Origin: Clostridia bacterium | GTDB taxonomy: Bacteria; Bacillota; Clostridia; Christensenellales; Aristaeellaceae | Length of the DNA stretch: 64,000 bases | Assembly (NCBI GenBank): GCA_017552615.1 | Contig: JAFZPI010000028.1 | Coordinates: 62,001 to 126,000 of the forward strand | Reading direction: 5' to 3' | Part shown: piece by piece, positions 17,286 to 25,499 of the stretch | How positions within the stretch are numbered: the stretch's first letter is position 1 | Layout of the letters: each line of letters starts with the position of its first letter | Position numbers and translations under genes: made by a program | The notes under the pieces: model-generated | Databases searched by the model: none | What the model was told of the DNA's origin: nothing | The model's input: only the letters and a program-made list of their open reading frames with translations

Positions 17286-17316
17286 AAAAAGAGGCAGCGC
17301 GTGGCTGTCTCCTTTT
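17286..17316. terminator. Terminator after the GH130 gene
   Basis: Stem GAGGCAGC/GCTGTCTC (one G-U pair) with A-run on the left and CCTTTT on the right; works best on the minus strand for the GH130 transcript. The 147 bases from 17183 to 17329 otherwise hold only the promoter region of the acidic-tail protein (possible minus-strand TATACT with extended TGA near 17210). Confidence 0.65.
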
Positions 17317-17329
17317 ATCGCGATATTGA

Positions 17330-18352
17330 TTACCTCCGCCCCGGATCCGTGTCGTCGAAGGTCGTCCGATTGTTCTCCTTGATGTAGTCGACGATCTCGT
17401 CCACATAGCCGAAGGCGAGGCCGACGTAGCTGTCTGCGCAGCCGTAGTAGATGGCGATGCGGCCGGTATCGGGATCCTGAAGCGTCGCGCAGGGGAAGGT
17501 CACGTTCGGTACGAAGCCGCGCTCCTCGTACCACTTTTCGGGCGTGAGCAGCCAGTTAGAGCAGCGGTACTTGACCTTGGAGGGGTTGTCGATGTCGAGG
17601 ATCGCGCCGCCGATGGAGTATACATAGCCGTTGCAGGTGCCGCTGACGCCGTGGTAGAACAGCAGCCAGCCCTCGCTGGTCTCGATGGGTGCCGCGCCGC
17701 CGCCGATCTTCAGGCTCTCCCACCACTCGGAGGAGCGGCCCATGACGTGACGGTGGTTACCCCAGTAATGCAGGTCCGGGCTCTCGGAGAGGAAGATGTC
17801 GCCGAAGGGCGTATGGCCGGAATCGGAAGGCCGGGACAGCATGACAAAGTTGCCGTTGATCTTCCGGGGAAAGAGGACCGCGTTGCGGTTGAAGGGCAGG
17901 AAGGGGTTCTCGACCCGGGTGAAGGTCTTGAAGTCCTTGGTCTTGGCCAGGCCGATGGACGCGCCATAGAAATCCTGGCACCACATGGTGTAGTAGGTAT
18001 CCTCGACCTTTACGAGGCGGGGATCATAGGCGTAGATGGGCTGGAAGGGCTTGCCTTCTTCATCCACGAACTGGATCTTGTCAGGCTCGAACGTCCAGTG
18101 GATGCCTTCGTCAGAGTGTCCCAGATAGATGAAGGAAACGCCGTCGCACTGTTCCCCGCGGAAGACACCGATGTACTTGCCTTCATAGGGCATCACAGCG
18201 CTGTTGAAGATACGGGCCACACCCTTGAGGGGATTCCGGCCGATGATGGGATTCTCGTTCCAGCGCCACAGCGGGGAATTGGAGGGCTCGTCGGTGCGTT
18301 CCTGCCAGGGCATATTGGGCAGGGCCGGGGCGATGATTTGGACTTTGCTCAT
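17330..18352 (-). CDS. Glycoside phosphorylase/hydrolase family GH130
   Basis: A 340-residue single-domain five-bladed propeller enzyme. Typical GH130 blocks are NPIIGRNPLKGVARIFNSAV, YLGHSDEGIHW, YDPRLVKVEDTYY with the proposed catalytic Asp region, KIGGGAAPIETSEGWLLFYH and PCATL. GH130 members phosphorolyse beta-mannosides such as mannosyl-glucose or mannooligosaccharides. Subfamily and substrate cannot be fixed from motifs. No signal peptide. The start at 18352 follows AAAGGAAGCATTCAGC. It stands alone with promoter and terminator. Confidence 0.88.
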   Translation of the reverse strand: MSKVQIIAPALPNMPWQERTDEPSNSPLWRWNENPIIGRNPLKGVARIFNSAVMPYEGKYIGVFRGEQCDGVSFIYLGHSDEGIHWTFEPDKIQFVDEEGKPFQPIYAYDPRLVKVEDTYYTMWCQDFYGASIGLAKTKDFKTFTRVENPFLPFNRNAVLFPRKINGNFVMLSRPSDSGHTPFGDIFLSESPDLHYWGNHRHVMGRSSEWWESLKIGGGAAPIETSEGWLLFYHGVSGTCNGYVYSIGGAILDIDNPSKVKYRCSNWLLTPEKWYEERGFVPNVTFPCATLQDPDTGRIAIYYGCADSYVGLAFGYVDEIVDYIKENNRTTFDDTDPGRR

Positions 18353-18425
18353 GCTGAATGCTTCCTTTCTCATTGCTTCTCGTTTGGTTGCCCGGCGCAG
18401 CGAAGCGGCGATCCGGATCGTTACC

Positions 18426-18454
18426 ATTATATTAGGTCGCGATTCGGAATGCAA
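18426..18454 (-). promoter_or_regulatory. Promoter of the GH130 gene
   Basis: Minus-strand TTGCAT (18449-18454), 17-base spacer, TATAAT (18426-18431). Confidence 0.75.
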
Positions 18455-18475
18455 TGGCGAATTCGGACGTGCACC

Positions 18476-18504
18476 TTGCACGAATCGGGCCGGTATGGTA
18501 CAAT
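18476..18504 (+). promoter_or_regulatory. Promoter of the secreted DUF6273-type gene
   Basis: TTGCAC (18476-18481), 17-base spacer, TACAAT (18499-18504), divergent from the GH130 promoter. Confidence 0.75.
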
Positions 18505-18568
18505 AAAAGCAGAGAATCCGGGGATACGGGGCGTTGAACACGATTCTCCGGGATGAGGAGGCAGTGAG

Positions 18569-19315
18569 ATGGCCAATCGAAAGTGGACTGCTTTATTGCT
18601 GGCAGCGGTGCTGCTGTTTTCAATGTTCAGTTTTGCTTTGGGAGAAGAACCTGAAGCGGACACAGAAGCCGCCGTCCCGGTGGAGATCATTGAAGGCGAA
18701 ACCGTTGCCTTTGGCCGCTATGAGCAGGATAATGACGCGAAGAACGGCGACGAACCCATTGTGTGGGATGTATTGGCCGTACAAGACGGTAAAGCGCTCA
18801 TGATCAGCCAGCGCGCGCTGGACGCCAAGCCTTACAATGAAACATATGAGAATGTTACATGGGCGACCTGCACCCTGCGGGCATGGCTAAACGCTGCTTT
18901 TCTCTCAACTGCCTTTACGGACGCCGAACAGAAATGCATCCTCGTAACGACAGTCGACAATAGCGCATCCCAGAATCCCGAGAACGAGAAGTACTGGAAG
19001 CAGGGGAGCGAGGACACGGAGGACAAGGTCTTCCTTCTCAGTTATGCCGAGGCGTGGCAGTATTACAAGAGGGACCGCCGGCGCACCTGCGAAGCCACCG
19101 CGACAGCCATTGCGCGCGGCGTGTGGACGGATACCACCAATAGCTGCTGGTGGTGGCTGCGCTCTCCCGGACAGAAGCCAAACGATGCCGCGGGTGTCAA
19201 GAGCCAGGGATATCTCAACCATCGGGACGTGAGCAGCACGACGGCAGGAGTGCGGCCCGTGATTTGGGTCGATGTGGCCGCTGCTCTTGAACTTCTGAAT
19301 GGGTCTGCACAGTGA
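18569..19315 (+). CDS. Secreted DUF6273-like protein
   Basis: A 248-residue protein with signal peptide MANRKWTALLLAAVLLFSMF. The mature part has the DUF6273 pattern: GETVAFGRYEQDND, PIVWDVLAVQDGKALMISQR, CTLRAWLNAAFLSTAFT, WWWLRSPG and GVRPVIWVD. This fold is related to sulfatase-modifying-factor/C-type-lectin-like domains common in gut Clostridia; the ligand is unknown. SD GAGGAGGCAGTGAG precedes the ATG. No partner genes are adjacent. Confidence 0.8.
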   Translation: MANRKWTALLLAAVLLFSMFSFALGEEPEADTEAAVPVEIIEGETVAFGRYEQDNDAKNGDEPIVWDVLAVQDGKALMISQRALDAKPYNETYENVTWATCTLRAWLNAAFLSTAFTDAEQKCILVTTVDNSASQNPENEKYWKQGSEDTEDKVFLLSYAEAWQYYKRDRRRTCEATATAIARGVWTDTTNSCWWWLRSPGQKPNDAAGVKSQGYLNHRDVSSTTAGVRPVIWVDVAAALELLNGSAQ

Positions 19316-19499
19316 AAAAACAATATGTTGCGCGAGAAAGAAGATTAAGGAAATATCATTGCCTGTTTCATTAATGTAAAAATCCAAAGGCAGTTTTGTG
19401 TAGATATGGTATCCAAAGGGGTGTTATGCCACAAGATAATGTGGGTTTAAGCGGATTTCTGCGAGTTGAATTCTGTCTGATTTTGTATCCATTTAGTGC

Positions 19500-19528
19500 T
19501 TGCTTTTTGTGCGGAACTATGTTATAGT
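19500..19528 (+). promoter_or_regulatory. Promoter of the first small secreted paralogue
   Basis: TTGCTT (19500-19505), 17-base spacer, TATAGT (19523-19528). The space 19316-19499 shows no gene or clear signal. The leader that follows shares TTCCGTCATCTG and GATGCGGAGG with the leader of the second paralogue. Confidence 0.7.
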
Positions 19529-19606
19529 GTCTCATGCAGAGCTTTTGAACTTTGCAAAAGATTCCGTCATCTGCGGATGCGGAGGTAAAGAAAGGAAGTA
19601 GATCCC

Positions 19607-20218
19607 ATGAAGAAGCTTTTGGCACTGCTTCTCGCCATCATGATGGTGCTGGCTTCCGTGTCTGTGCTGGCTGAAGGCGAAGCTCCTGCTGAGGGTGGCT
19701 CAGGCGGTGAAGCTGCAAGCCCCACTGGTCCTGACGGCCCTGGCGGTGGCGGCAGCGGCGGTTCTGGTAGCGGCGGCAGCCCTGGCGGCCCCTCTGACGA
19801 ACCTGCTCTGATCGTGACTGGTCTTGGTCAGCTCGGCAACGAGTATTTCCAGACGATCAGCGAGAAGATCAATAACGGCGAGAATCCCCTTGCCAACACC
19901 TTCTCTGAAGATACCGTGAAGGCCGTGACTGAAGTCGTCGGCGAGAACCCCGTCGTGCATGATATGTTCGGCGTTGCGATCGGCCCCGGCTATCAGGAAG
20001 GAATGCCTGGCTACACGCTGGTTCCGGATCCCTTCAACACCGAGTATAAGGCTGGCGAACCGATCTCTGCGATCCTCGTGCTTGGCGACGGCACTGAGTA
20101 TGTGCTGGAAGCCAGTGTTCCCGAAGATTTCCAGGTGAGCATCAACTTCACCGGCGATCAGCTGGCTGCGATTGCTGCTGCGGACGAAGCCTTCGTGACT
20201 CTGGTCAACGCTCAGTAA
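19607..20218 (+). CDS. Small secreted protein with Gly/Ser-rich linker, paralogue A
   Basis: A 203-residue protein: signal peptide MKKLLALLLAIMMVLASVSV, a low-complexity Gly/Ser/Pro linker at about residues 28-65, then a compact domain. The domain shares VHDMFGVAIGPGYQEGM, TEYKAGEPI and INFTGDQLAA with the next gene. SD AAAGGAAGTAGATCCC. No cysteine and no known family. The two copies have separate promoters and terminators, so the tandem pair arose by duplication of the full transcription unit. Confidence 0.75.
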   Translation: MKKLLALLLAIMMVLASVSVLAEGEAPAEGGSGGEAASPTGPDGPGGGGSGGSGSGGSPGGPSDEPALIVTGLGQLGNEYFQTISEKINNGENPLANTFSEDTVKAVTEVVGENPVVHDMFGVAIGPGYQEGMPGYTLVPDPFNTEYKAGEPISAILVLGDGTEYVLEASVPEDFQVSINFTGDQLAAIAAADEAFVTLVNAQ

Positions 20219-20233
20219 TTCACGATTGATTCA

Positions 20234-20266
20234 AAGGGAGTGGGACATGACGTCTCACTCCTTTTT
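20234..20266 (+). terminator. Terminator after paralogue A
   Basis: Hairpin GGAGTGGGAC/GTCTCACTCC with one G-U pair and a 5-base loop, followed by TTTTT. The same design follows paralogue B. Confidence 0.8.
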
Positions 20267-20300
20267 ACAATTCAGAACAGAATTTGTACCAGAACAAGGC

Positions 20301-20329
20301 TTGTATTCTGTCAGAAGATGTGCTATAGT
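20301..20329 (+). promoter_or_regulatory. Promoter of the second small secreted paralogue
   Basis: TTGTAT (20301-20306), 17-base spacer, TATAGT (20324-20329), identical -10 to paralogue A. Confidence 0.75.
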
Positions 20330-20411
20330 AACGCCTGCAAAGTAACTTTCTTTGCAGATCATATTCCGTCATCTGTAGATGCGGAGGAAAAAAGAAAGGA
20401 AGTAGATTCCC

Positions 20412-20930
20412 ATGAAGAAGCTGTTTGCCCTGCTTCTCGCCGTCATGATGGTGCTGGCTTCCGCGTCTGTTCTGGCCGAGGAACCAGCGAGCCCCGATGA
20501 GGAGATTCTTGAGCCAACGATCCTGGATGATGCGAGCGTCATCATCATCACCGATCTTGGTGAGAAGGGCAACGAAGTTTACGACAAACTCCTCAATGGC
20601 GAGAGCGTGCTGGATGTTTTCTCCGAAGAGACAAAGGCTGCTGTTGAGGCCAAGATTGCGAATCCTGCCGTACACGAGATGTTTGGCGTTGTGATCGGCC
20701 CCGGCTATCAGGAAGGCATGGGGGATTATGTCTGCCCCATGAAGTTCGTCACCGAATATGCTGCCGGCGAAGCGGTCGCTCCGATCCTGACCATCGGTGC
20801 GGAAGAGTTCGTGCTGGACGCTGAGGTTGCCGAGGACGGCACCGTGAACGTCACCTTTACGGGCGATCAGCTCGCGAAGCTGGCCGAAGGTGCTGAGGCT
20901 TTCGTGGTTGTGGTGAACGAAGCCGAATAA
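20412..20930 (+). CDS. Small secreted protein, paralogue B
   Basis: A 172-residue protein with signal peptide MKKLFALLLAVMMVLASASV. It lacks the Gly/Ser linker of paralogue A; instead a short acidic stretch leads straight into the shared domain (VHEMFGVVIGPGYQEGM, TEYAAGEAV, VTFTGDQLAKL). The mature protein is strongly acidic. The SD (AGAAAGGAAGTAGATTCCC) and leader are near copies of those of paralogue A. Role unknown; an abundant surface or matrix protein is one possibility. Confidence 0.75.
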   Translation: MKKLFALLLAVMMVLASASVLAEEPASPDEEILEPTILDDASVIIITDLGEKGNEVYDKLLNGESVLDVFSEETKAAVEAKIANPAVHEMFGVVIGPGYQEGMGDYVCPMKFVTEYAAGEAVAPILTIGAEEFVLDAEVAEDGTVNVTFTGDQLAKLAEGAEAFVVVVNEAE

Positions 20931-20944
20931 TCCTTTATGGAATC

Positions 20945-20978
20945 AAAGGGAGCGGGACATTACGCCTCGCTCCTTTTT
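20945..20978. terminator. Terminator between paralogue B and trmB
   Basis: Hairpin GGAGCGGG/CCTCGCTCC type followed by TTTTT on the plus strand; it lies between converging genes. Confidence 0.75.
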
Positions 20979-20985
20979 GCTGCGT

Positions 20986-21699
20986 TTATGACTTCGGCCG
21001 GTCTTCGTCCAGCTCCCAGCGAGTGAAGTCCTTTGTGATAATCGCACTGGTCTTCCGCCAGATCCCGGCGCGGATAGGGATACCTGCTGCTACAAAGCGG
21101 CGTTCGTGCTCGCTGATATAGTTGGGGATCGGAGGATGGTCCGTGTGCAGGTCTTCGGTCAGCCAAACGGGCTCAAAGCCGCTGATCTCAAAGTAGGTCA
21201 GGCTGTCTCGGAAGAGGCCTTCGTCATCGGTCTTGAAACAGAGCTCGCCGCCCACGGGGAGGAGGGCCCGGTACTGCATCAGCTGACGGGGATGCGTCAG
21301 GCGGCGCTTTTTGTGACCGCGACGTGGCCAGGGATTGCAGAAGCGGATGTAGATGCGGTTGACTTCATCCTCCGACGATAGAATACCGCTGAGTTGCTCG
21401 ATGTTAGCGCGGGCCAGCAGGGCGTTCCCGGGATTCTCGCCGCAGAGGGCGGCGATGTTGCGCCGGGCGTCCCCGAGCACATCGGGGGAGATGTCGATGG
21501 CCAGCACGTTTACGCCGGGATTGTCCGCAATCATTGCGGCGGTGGCCACACCTTTCCCGCAGCCAAGCTCCAGCCAGAAGGGAGCCTCCGGGTTTGCGAA
21601 CGCCTGCCGCCAGTGGCCGCGCAGCTTTTCCGGAACGTCAATCACCCAGGGGCAGGCGGCCAGCTCCGGCCGGGCCCATTTCTTCTTGCGCATGTGCAT
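20986..21699 (-). CDS. trmB: tRNA (guanine-46-N7)-methyltransferase
   Basis: A 237-residue SAM-dependent enzyme that methylates G46 in the tRNA variable loop. SAM-binding motif I is ELGCGKGVATA, followed by VLAIDIS; the TrmB block IRFCNPWPRRGHKKRRLTHP and the C-terminal TDHPPIPNYISEHERRF are clear. Start at 21699 (MHMRKKKW) is supported by GGGAGGTGACCCGC; Met 3 is an alternative. The promoter lies only about 20 bases upstream, so the leader is very short. Confidence 0.93.
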   Translation of the reverse strand: MHMRKKKWARPELAACPWVIDVPEKLRGHWRQAFANPEAPFWLELGCGKGVATAAMIADNPGVNVLAIDISPDVLGDARRNIAALCGENPGNALLARANIEQLSGILSSEDEVNRIYIRFCNPWPRRGHKKRRLTHPRQLMQYRALLPVGGELCFKTDDEGLFRDSLTYFEISGFEPVWLTEDLHTDHPPIPNYISEHERRFVAAGIPIRAGIWRKTSAIITKDFTRWELDEDRPKS

Positions 21700-21718
21700 G
21701 CGGGTCACCTCCCGCCGG

Positions 21719-21747
21719 ATTATACCCTGCCTTGCCATGGAAATCAA
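21719..21747 (-). promoter_or_regulatory. Promoter of trmB
   Basis: Minus-strand TTGATT (21742-21747), 17-base spacer, TATAAT (21719-21724). Confidence 0.7.
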
Positions 21748-21809
21748 GCTACGGGTTTGTTCAAATGTAACACTTTCCCCGCAGGATCGTCATATTTTCG
21801 TGATACCCC

Positions 21810-21838
21810 TTGCGGAAACAGCCGTGATGTTGTAGAAT
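21810..21838 (+). promoter_or_regulatory. Promoter of the VanY-fold gene
   Basis: TTGCGG (21810-21815), 17-base spacer, TAGAAT (21833-21838). Confidence 0.5.
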
Positions 21839-21907
21839 GAATAAGCCGTAACAGCATTTTGCGGCGTTTTGGCACATGGAAATCACGGCAAAGGCGGGAT
21901 TGACGAT

Positions 21908-23104
21908 ATGAAGAATTCGTTCATTATCGTGCTGGTGGCGACCATCCTTCTGGCGGCCGGTGGTATCGGCCTGCTGGCGTGGAACAGCGCCCAGAGCCGG
22001 ACGGATGCGGCTGCGGCCACACAGAAAGCACAGGAAGATTACGAGAAGGCCCTGCAGGAGTACGAGGAAACCATCCAGCAGATCGAAGCGCAGGACGAGC
22101 AGAATCAGCTCAATTACGCGGCAGCCAAGCAAAAGTACGACAACGAGATCGCGGAAGCCAATGGCGGCAACAAGGTATGGCCCAAACCGGTGAGCGGCGA
22201 GGGTTGGGAGATCGTGGATCTCTCGGAGTTCGCGGTGGACCAGGAGAGCACCCGGACGGTGGATCGTCAGGATCTGATCTATAACGGCCTCCTGCTGGTC
22301 AACCAGTACCATTCCCGTCCAAGCTGGTATGATGACGAGAAGCCGGTGTCCGTTCACACCTACAACAAGGAACTCCGCGTTTACGACCACAGCATCAAGC
22401 TCCTGGAGAGTGCGGCGGCAGCCTGGCTCGAACTGATCACCGACGTGAGCACCCGGTACGGCTGGAACGACTTTATGATCAACAGAGGCTACCGGACCTA
22501 CGCCGAACAGGAAAAGCTCTTCAACGAAAAACGCGACAAGCTCCGCAGCAAGTACAGCAACGATGAGGAATTACTGGCCGCTACGGCCAAGGAAGTGAAC
22601 CTCCCGGGTACCTCGGAATACAATACCGGCCTGAGCCTCTGGCCGCGCCTTTACAAGAGCGGCGACGAGACTGTCAATGAGAAAAACAACAATTTCTTCG
22701 AGAGCGAGGAAGGCATCTGGCTGGAAGAGAATGCCTGGCAGTACGGCTTCGTCTTCCGCTTCCCGCTGGCGGACTACCCCGTTCGCGGCACCCAGGACAA
22801 GAGCTACAAGACCGGCATCAGCAGCAAGATCCGCCTCTTCCGCTATGTGGGCAAAGCCAACGCAGCGGCTATGAATATCCTGGACATGTGCCTGGAGGAG
22901 TACCTCGAATACCTGCAGCAGCACTGGCACATTGCCATCTATGAGGATGGTGAGCTGCGGTACGAGATCTTCCTGCAGGATGTGGAAGGCAGCCTGGACG
23001 ATAACGAGACCACCACGGTCCGCTACTCCACCAAGCGGGACATCACGAACCAGGAAGCCATGTACGACAACCTCGGGCACATCGTTACGGTGATGGAATA
23101 CTGA
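21908..23104 (+). CDS. Membrane-anchored VanY-fold protein lacking metal ligands
   Basis: A 398-residue protein with an N-terminal membrane anchor (MKNSFIIVLVATILLAAGGI), a coiled coil at about residues 30-80, and a VanY/DacB D-Ala-D-Ala carboxypeptidase-type domain (INRGYRTYAEQEKLF, GTSEYNTGLSLW, WLEENAWQYGFVFRFP, GISSKIRLFRYVG). The family norm is SEHxxGLAxD and GIxxEPWHFRYVG; here the first Zn-His is Tyr, the Zn-Asp is Trp, and the E-P-W-H block is K-I-R-L. All expected zinc ligands and the catalytic Glu are lost while the scaffold is kept, so I call it a pseudoenzyme. It may bind peptidoglycan stems without cutting them (inference). Confidence 0.8.
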   Translation: MKNSFIIVLVATILLAAGGIGLLAWNSAQSRTDAAAATQKAQEDYEKALQEYEETIQQIEAQDEQNQLNYAAAKQKYDNEIAEANGGNKVWPKPVSGEGWEIVDLSEFAVDQESTRTVDRQDLIYNGLLLVNQYHSRPSWYDDEKPVSVHTYNKELRVYDHSIKLLESAAAAWLELITDVSTRYGWNDFMINRGYRTYAEQEKLFNEKRDKLRSKYSNDEELLAATAKEVNLPGTSEYNTGLSLWPRLYKSGDETVNEKNNNFFESEEGIWLEENAWQYGFVFRFPLADYPVRGTQDKSYKTGISSKIRLFRYVGKANAAAMNILDMCLEEYLEYLQQHWHIAIYEDGELRYEIFLQDVEGSLDDNETTTVRYSTKRDITNQEAMYDNLGHIVTVMEY

Positions 23105-23120
23105 GATCAGACCGTTGGAA

Positions 23121-23161
23121 GGGGTGCGAAGAAGAATATGAAAACCTTCGCACCTCTTTTT
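23121..23161 (+). terminator. Terminator after the VanY-fold gene
   Basis: 11-bp stem GGGGTGCGAAG/CTTCGCACCTC (one G-U) with a 14-base loop and TTTTT tail. Confidence 0.85.
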
Positions 23162-23183
23162 CCGTGAAAGGCGGCGAAATGAT

Positions 23184-24773
23184 ATGAAAGTCCGGCTCTC
23201 CACGCTTTCTGAAACTTCTTTCTGGGAACAGGCCCATGTAGTTCTCCCGCAGTTTGATATCCCCGCTATGCGTCAAAACACCGCTGAGCATCCCGCGTGG
23301 GTGCATCTCGGCGCGGGAAATATCTTCCGGGCGTTTATCGCGGCCCTGCAGCAGCGGTTGCTGAACGCGGGACGGGCAGATACCGGTATCATCGCCGCGG
23401 ACACGTTTGACGTGGACAACATCCGGCAAATCTATGGCGGCTATGACAATTTGACCATGGCGGTCACCCTTCTTCCGGACGGCACCACGCACCGGGAGAT
23501 CATCGCCTCGGTCGCGGAAGCTCTGGTGGCTCAGCCTTCTGAAAAGGCAGAATGGGAACGGCTGAAGTCGGTTTTCCGCGCTCCTTCTCTACAGATGGTT
23601 TCCTATACCATCACAGAGAAAGGTTATGCCCTGAATGCGCTCGCGGAACAGGACATGGCTGCCGGCCCCGAAAAGCCACGACATGCAATGGCGGTTACGG
23701 CTGCCCTGCTCTATGAGCGCTGGCAGACAGGTGGCGCGCCGATCGCGGTGGTCAGCATGGACAACTGCTCGCGCAACGGCGAAAAGCTGATGTCATCCGT
23801 TTTGACCATCGCAGAGGCTTGGGAGACGAAAGGTTTTGTGCCGAAGGATTTCGTCCTCTGGCTCAAAGACGAAAGCAAGGTCACTTTCCCCTGGAGCATG
23901 ATCGACAAGATCACACCGCGGCCTGCTCCTTCGGTCGAGGCGGGACTTACCGCGGATGGCATCGAGGAGATGGCGCCGATCGTGACGCCGCGCGGAACCT
24001 ACCTCGCACCGTTCGTCAATGCGGAGCGCCCGCAGTACCTGGTGGTGGAAGACGATTTCCCCAACGGGCGTCCGCCGCTGGAGGAAGCCGGGGTCATTTT
24101 CACGGATCGCGAGACCGTTGGCCGGGTGGAACGCATGAAGGTCACAACTTGCCTGAATCCACTGCATACAGCGCTGGCGGTGTACGGCTGCCTGCTGGGT
24201 TACACCCTGATTGCGGACGAAATGAAGGATGCGGATCTCGTGCGCCTGATCCACCGGATCGGCTACGATGAGGGGCTGCCCGTGGTCACCGATCCCGGGA
24301 TCGTTAGCCCGAAGGCGTTCATCGACGAGGTGATCGGGGAACGCCTGCCCAATGTCTTCATGCCCGACACACCCCAGCGAATCGCAACGGACACTTCTCA
24401 GAAAGTCCCGATTCGCTTTGGCGAGACCATTAAGCGCTATGCTGCAGACCCGGAGCGAAAGCCCACCGACCTGGTAGGCATTCCCTTGGCAATAGCTGGC
24501 TGGCTGCGCTATCTCCTGGCGGTGGACGACACCGGGGCACAGATGGCCTGCTCGGACGACCCGCGCCTACAGGAACTTCAGGCGGCTCTCCAGACTGTGA
24601 AGTTCGGCGAGCCGGATTCCTTAAAAGACCAGCTCAAACCCATCCTCTCGGATGCATCACTTTTCGGAACGGATCTGGTTCAAGCTGGCCTTGCGGAAAA
24701 GATCACGGAGATGTTCCGCGAAGAACTGAGAGGGCCCGGAGCTGTGCGGGAAACATTGGAGAAGTGGCTGTAA
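23184..24773 (+). CDS. Mannitol dehydrogenase-family oxidoreductase (fructuronate reductase-like)
   Basis: A 529-residue NAD-dependent oxidoreductase. The N-terminal Rossmann part contains WVHLGAGNIFRAFIAA, and the C-terminal domain contains the family block KVTTCLNPLHTALAVYG. The family covers mannitol 2-dehydrogenase, D-arabinitol dehydrogenase, UxuB and UxaB; length and the GAGNIFRAF motif fit UxuB-like proteins, which interconvert fructuronate and mannonate in hexuronate use. No uxuA, uxaC or kdgK is adjacent, so the substrate is unassigned. SD AAGGCGGCGAAATGAT is moderate. Confidence 0.82.
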   Translation: MKVRLSTLSETSFWEQAHVVLPQFDIPAMRQNTAEHPAWVHLGAGNIFRAFIAALQQRLLNAGRADTGIIAADTFDVDNIRQIYGGYDNLTMAVTLLPDGTTHREIIASVAEALVAQPSEKAEWERLKSVFRAPSLQMVSYTITEKGYALNALAEQDMAAGPEKPRHAMAVTAALLYERWQTGGAPIAVVSMDNCSRNGEKLMSSVLTIAEAWETKGFVPKDFVLWLKDESKVTFPWSMIDKITPRPAPSVEAGLTADGIEEMAPIVTPRGTYLAPFVNAERPQYLVVEDDFPNGRPPLEEAGVIFTDRETVGRVERMKVTTCLNPLHTALAVYGCLLGYTLIADEMKDADLVRLIHRIGYDEGLPVVTDPGIVSPKAFIDEVIGERLPNVFMPDTPQRIATDTSQKVPIRFGETIKRYAADPERKPTDLVGIPLAIAGWLRYLLAVDDTGAQMACSDDPRLQELQAALQTVKFGEPDSLKDQLKPILSDASLFGTDLVQAGLAEKITEMFREELRGPGAVRETLEKWL

Positions 24774-24866
24774 AGCTGAATTGTTTCAGAGATTTGGAAC
24801 TTTTCAAGCATTTTTCAGTCATTTTGCTCTCCCAATGAATCACGACCGAAAGGAGGCACTCCGTCT

Positions 24867-25472
24867 ATGTCCCTTCCCAACAAACTTGGCCTGGACGGGT
24901 TTGCCCTCCAGGAGGCGGAAGAACGCATCAGCAAACGGAAGGCCAAGGCGCTCTTTGATCAGGGCGTGATTGACACAATTCCCGTGGGGACTTATCCAGG
25001 CCTGCAGGCCATCCATCGCTGGCTGTTTGAAGACATTTACGAGTTTGCCGGGCAGACCCGAACGCTGAATATGGCCAAAGGCGGTTTCCGGTTTGCCTCG
25101 GCGTTGTACCTGGACAGTGCGCTGGAACAGATCAGCGCAATGCCGATGGAAACTTTTGAGCAAATTGTGGCCAAATATGTGGAGATGAACATTGCCCATC
25201 CGTTTTTGGAGGGCAATGGCCGCAGTATGCGGATCTGGCTGGACGTGATGCTCAAACAGGCATTGGGCAGAGTTGTGGACTGGCAGAGGATCAGCCGGGA
25301 GGATTACCTTGCCGCGATGGAGCGCAGCCCGGTGCGGGATACGGAACTCAGGCTGCTCCTGCAGGATGCTCTGACGAAGGATACCATGAACCGTGCGGTC
25401 TATATGCACGGCATTGACACAAGTTACGGGTATGAGGGATATACCCGGTATAAAACCGAAGAACTGGAATAA
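24867..25472 (+). CDS. fic: Fic-domain protein, class III (self-inhibited)
   Basis: A 201-residue Fic protein predicted to transfer AMP from ATP to a target hydroxyl. The active-site loop [12 protein letters not shown] begins at His 111 and is intact, and the flap region ([20 protein letters not shown]) is standard. A C-terminal inhibitory motif [S/T]xxxE[G/N] is visible as SYGYEG (Ser 186, Glu 190, Gly 191), the arrangement of class III enzymes like NmFic, so no separate antitoxin is needed. SD AAAGGAGG. It ends 27 bases before rbfA on the same strand. Confidence 0.9.
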   Translation: MSLPNKLGLDGFALQEAEERISKRKAKALFDQGVIDTIPVGTYPGLQAIHRWLFEDIYEFAGQTRTLNMAKGGFRFASALYLDSALEQISAMPMETFEQIVAKYVEMNIAHPFLEGNGRSMRIWLDVMLKQALGRVVDWQRISREDYLAAMERSPVRDTELRLLLQDALTKDTMNRAVYMHGIDTSYGYEGYTRYKTEELE

Positions 25473-25499
25473 GAGAATCGGAACCAAAGGAGAACCACT

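Noticed and set aside
21908-23104. Active D-Ala-D-Ala carboxypeptidase
   Set aside because: The zinc-ligand and catalytic positions are replaced, so an enzymatic label would be misleading.
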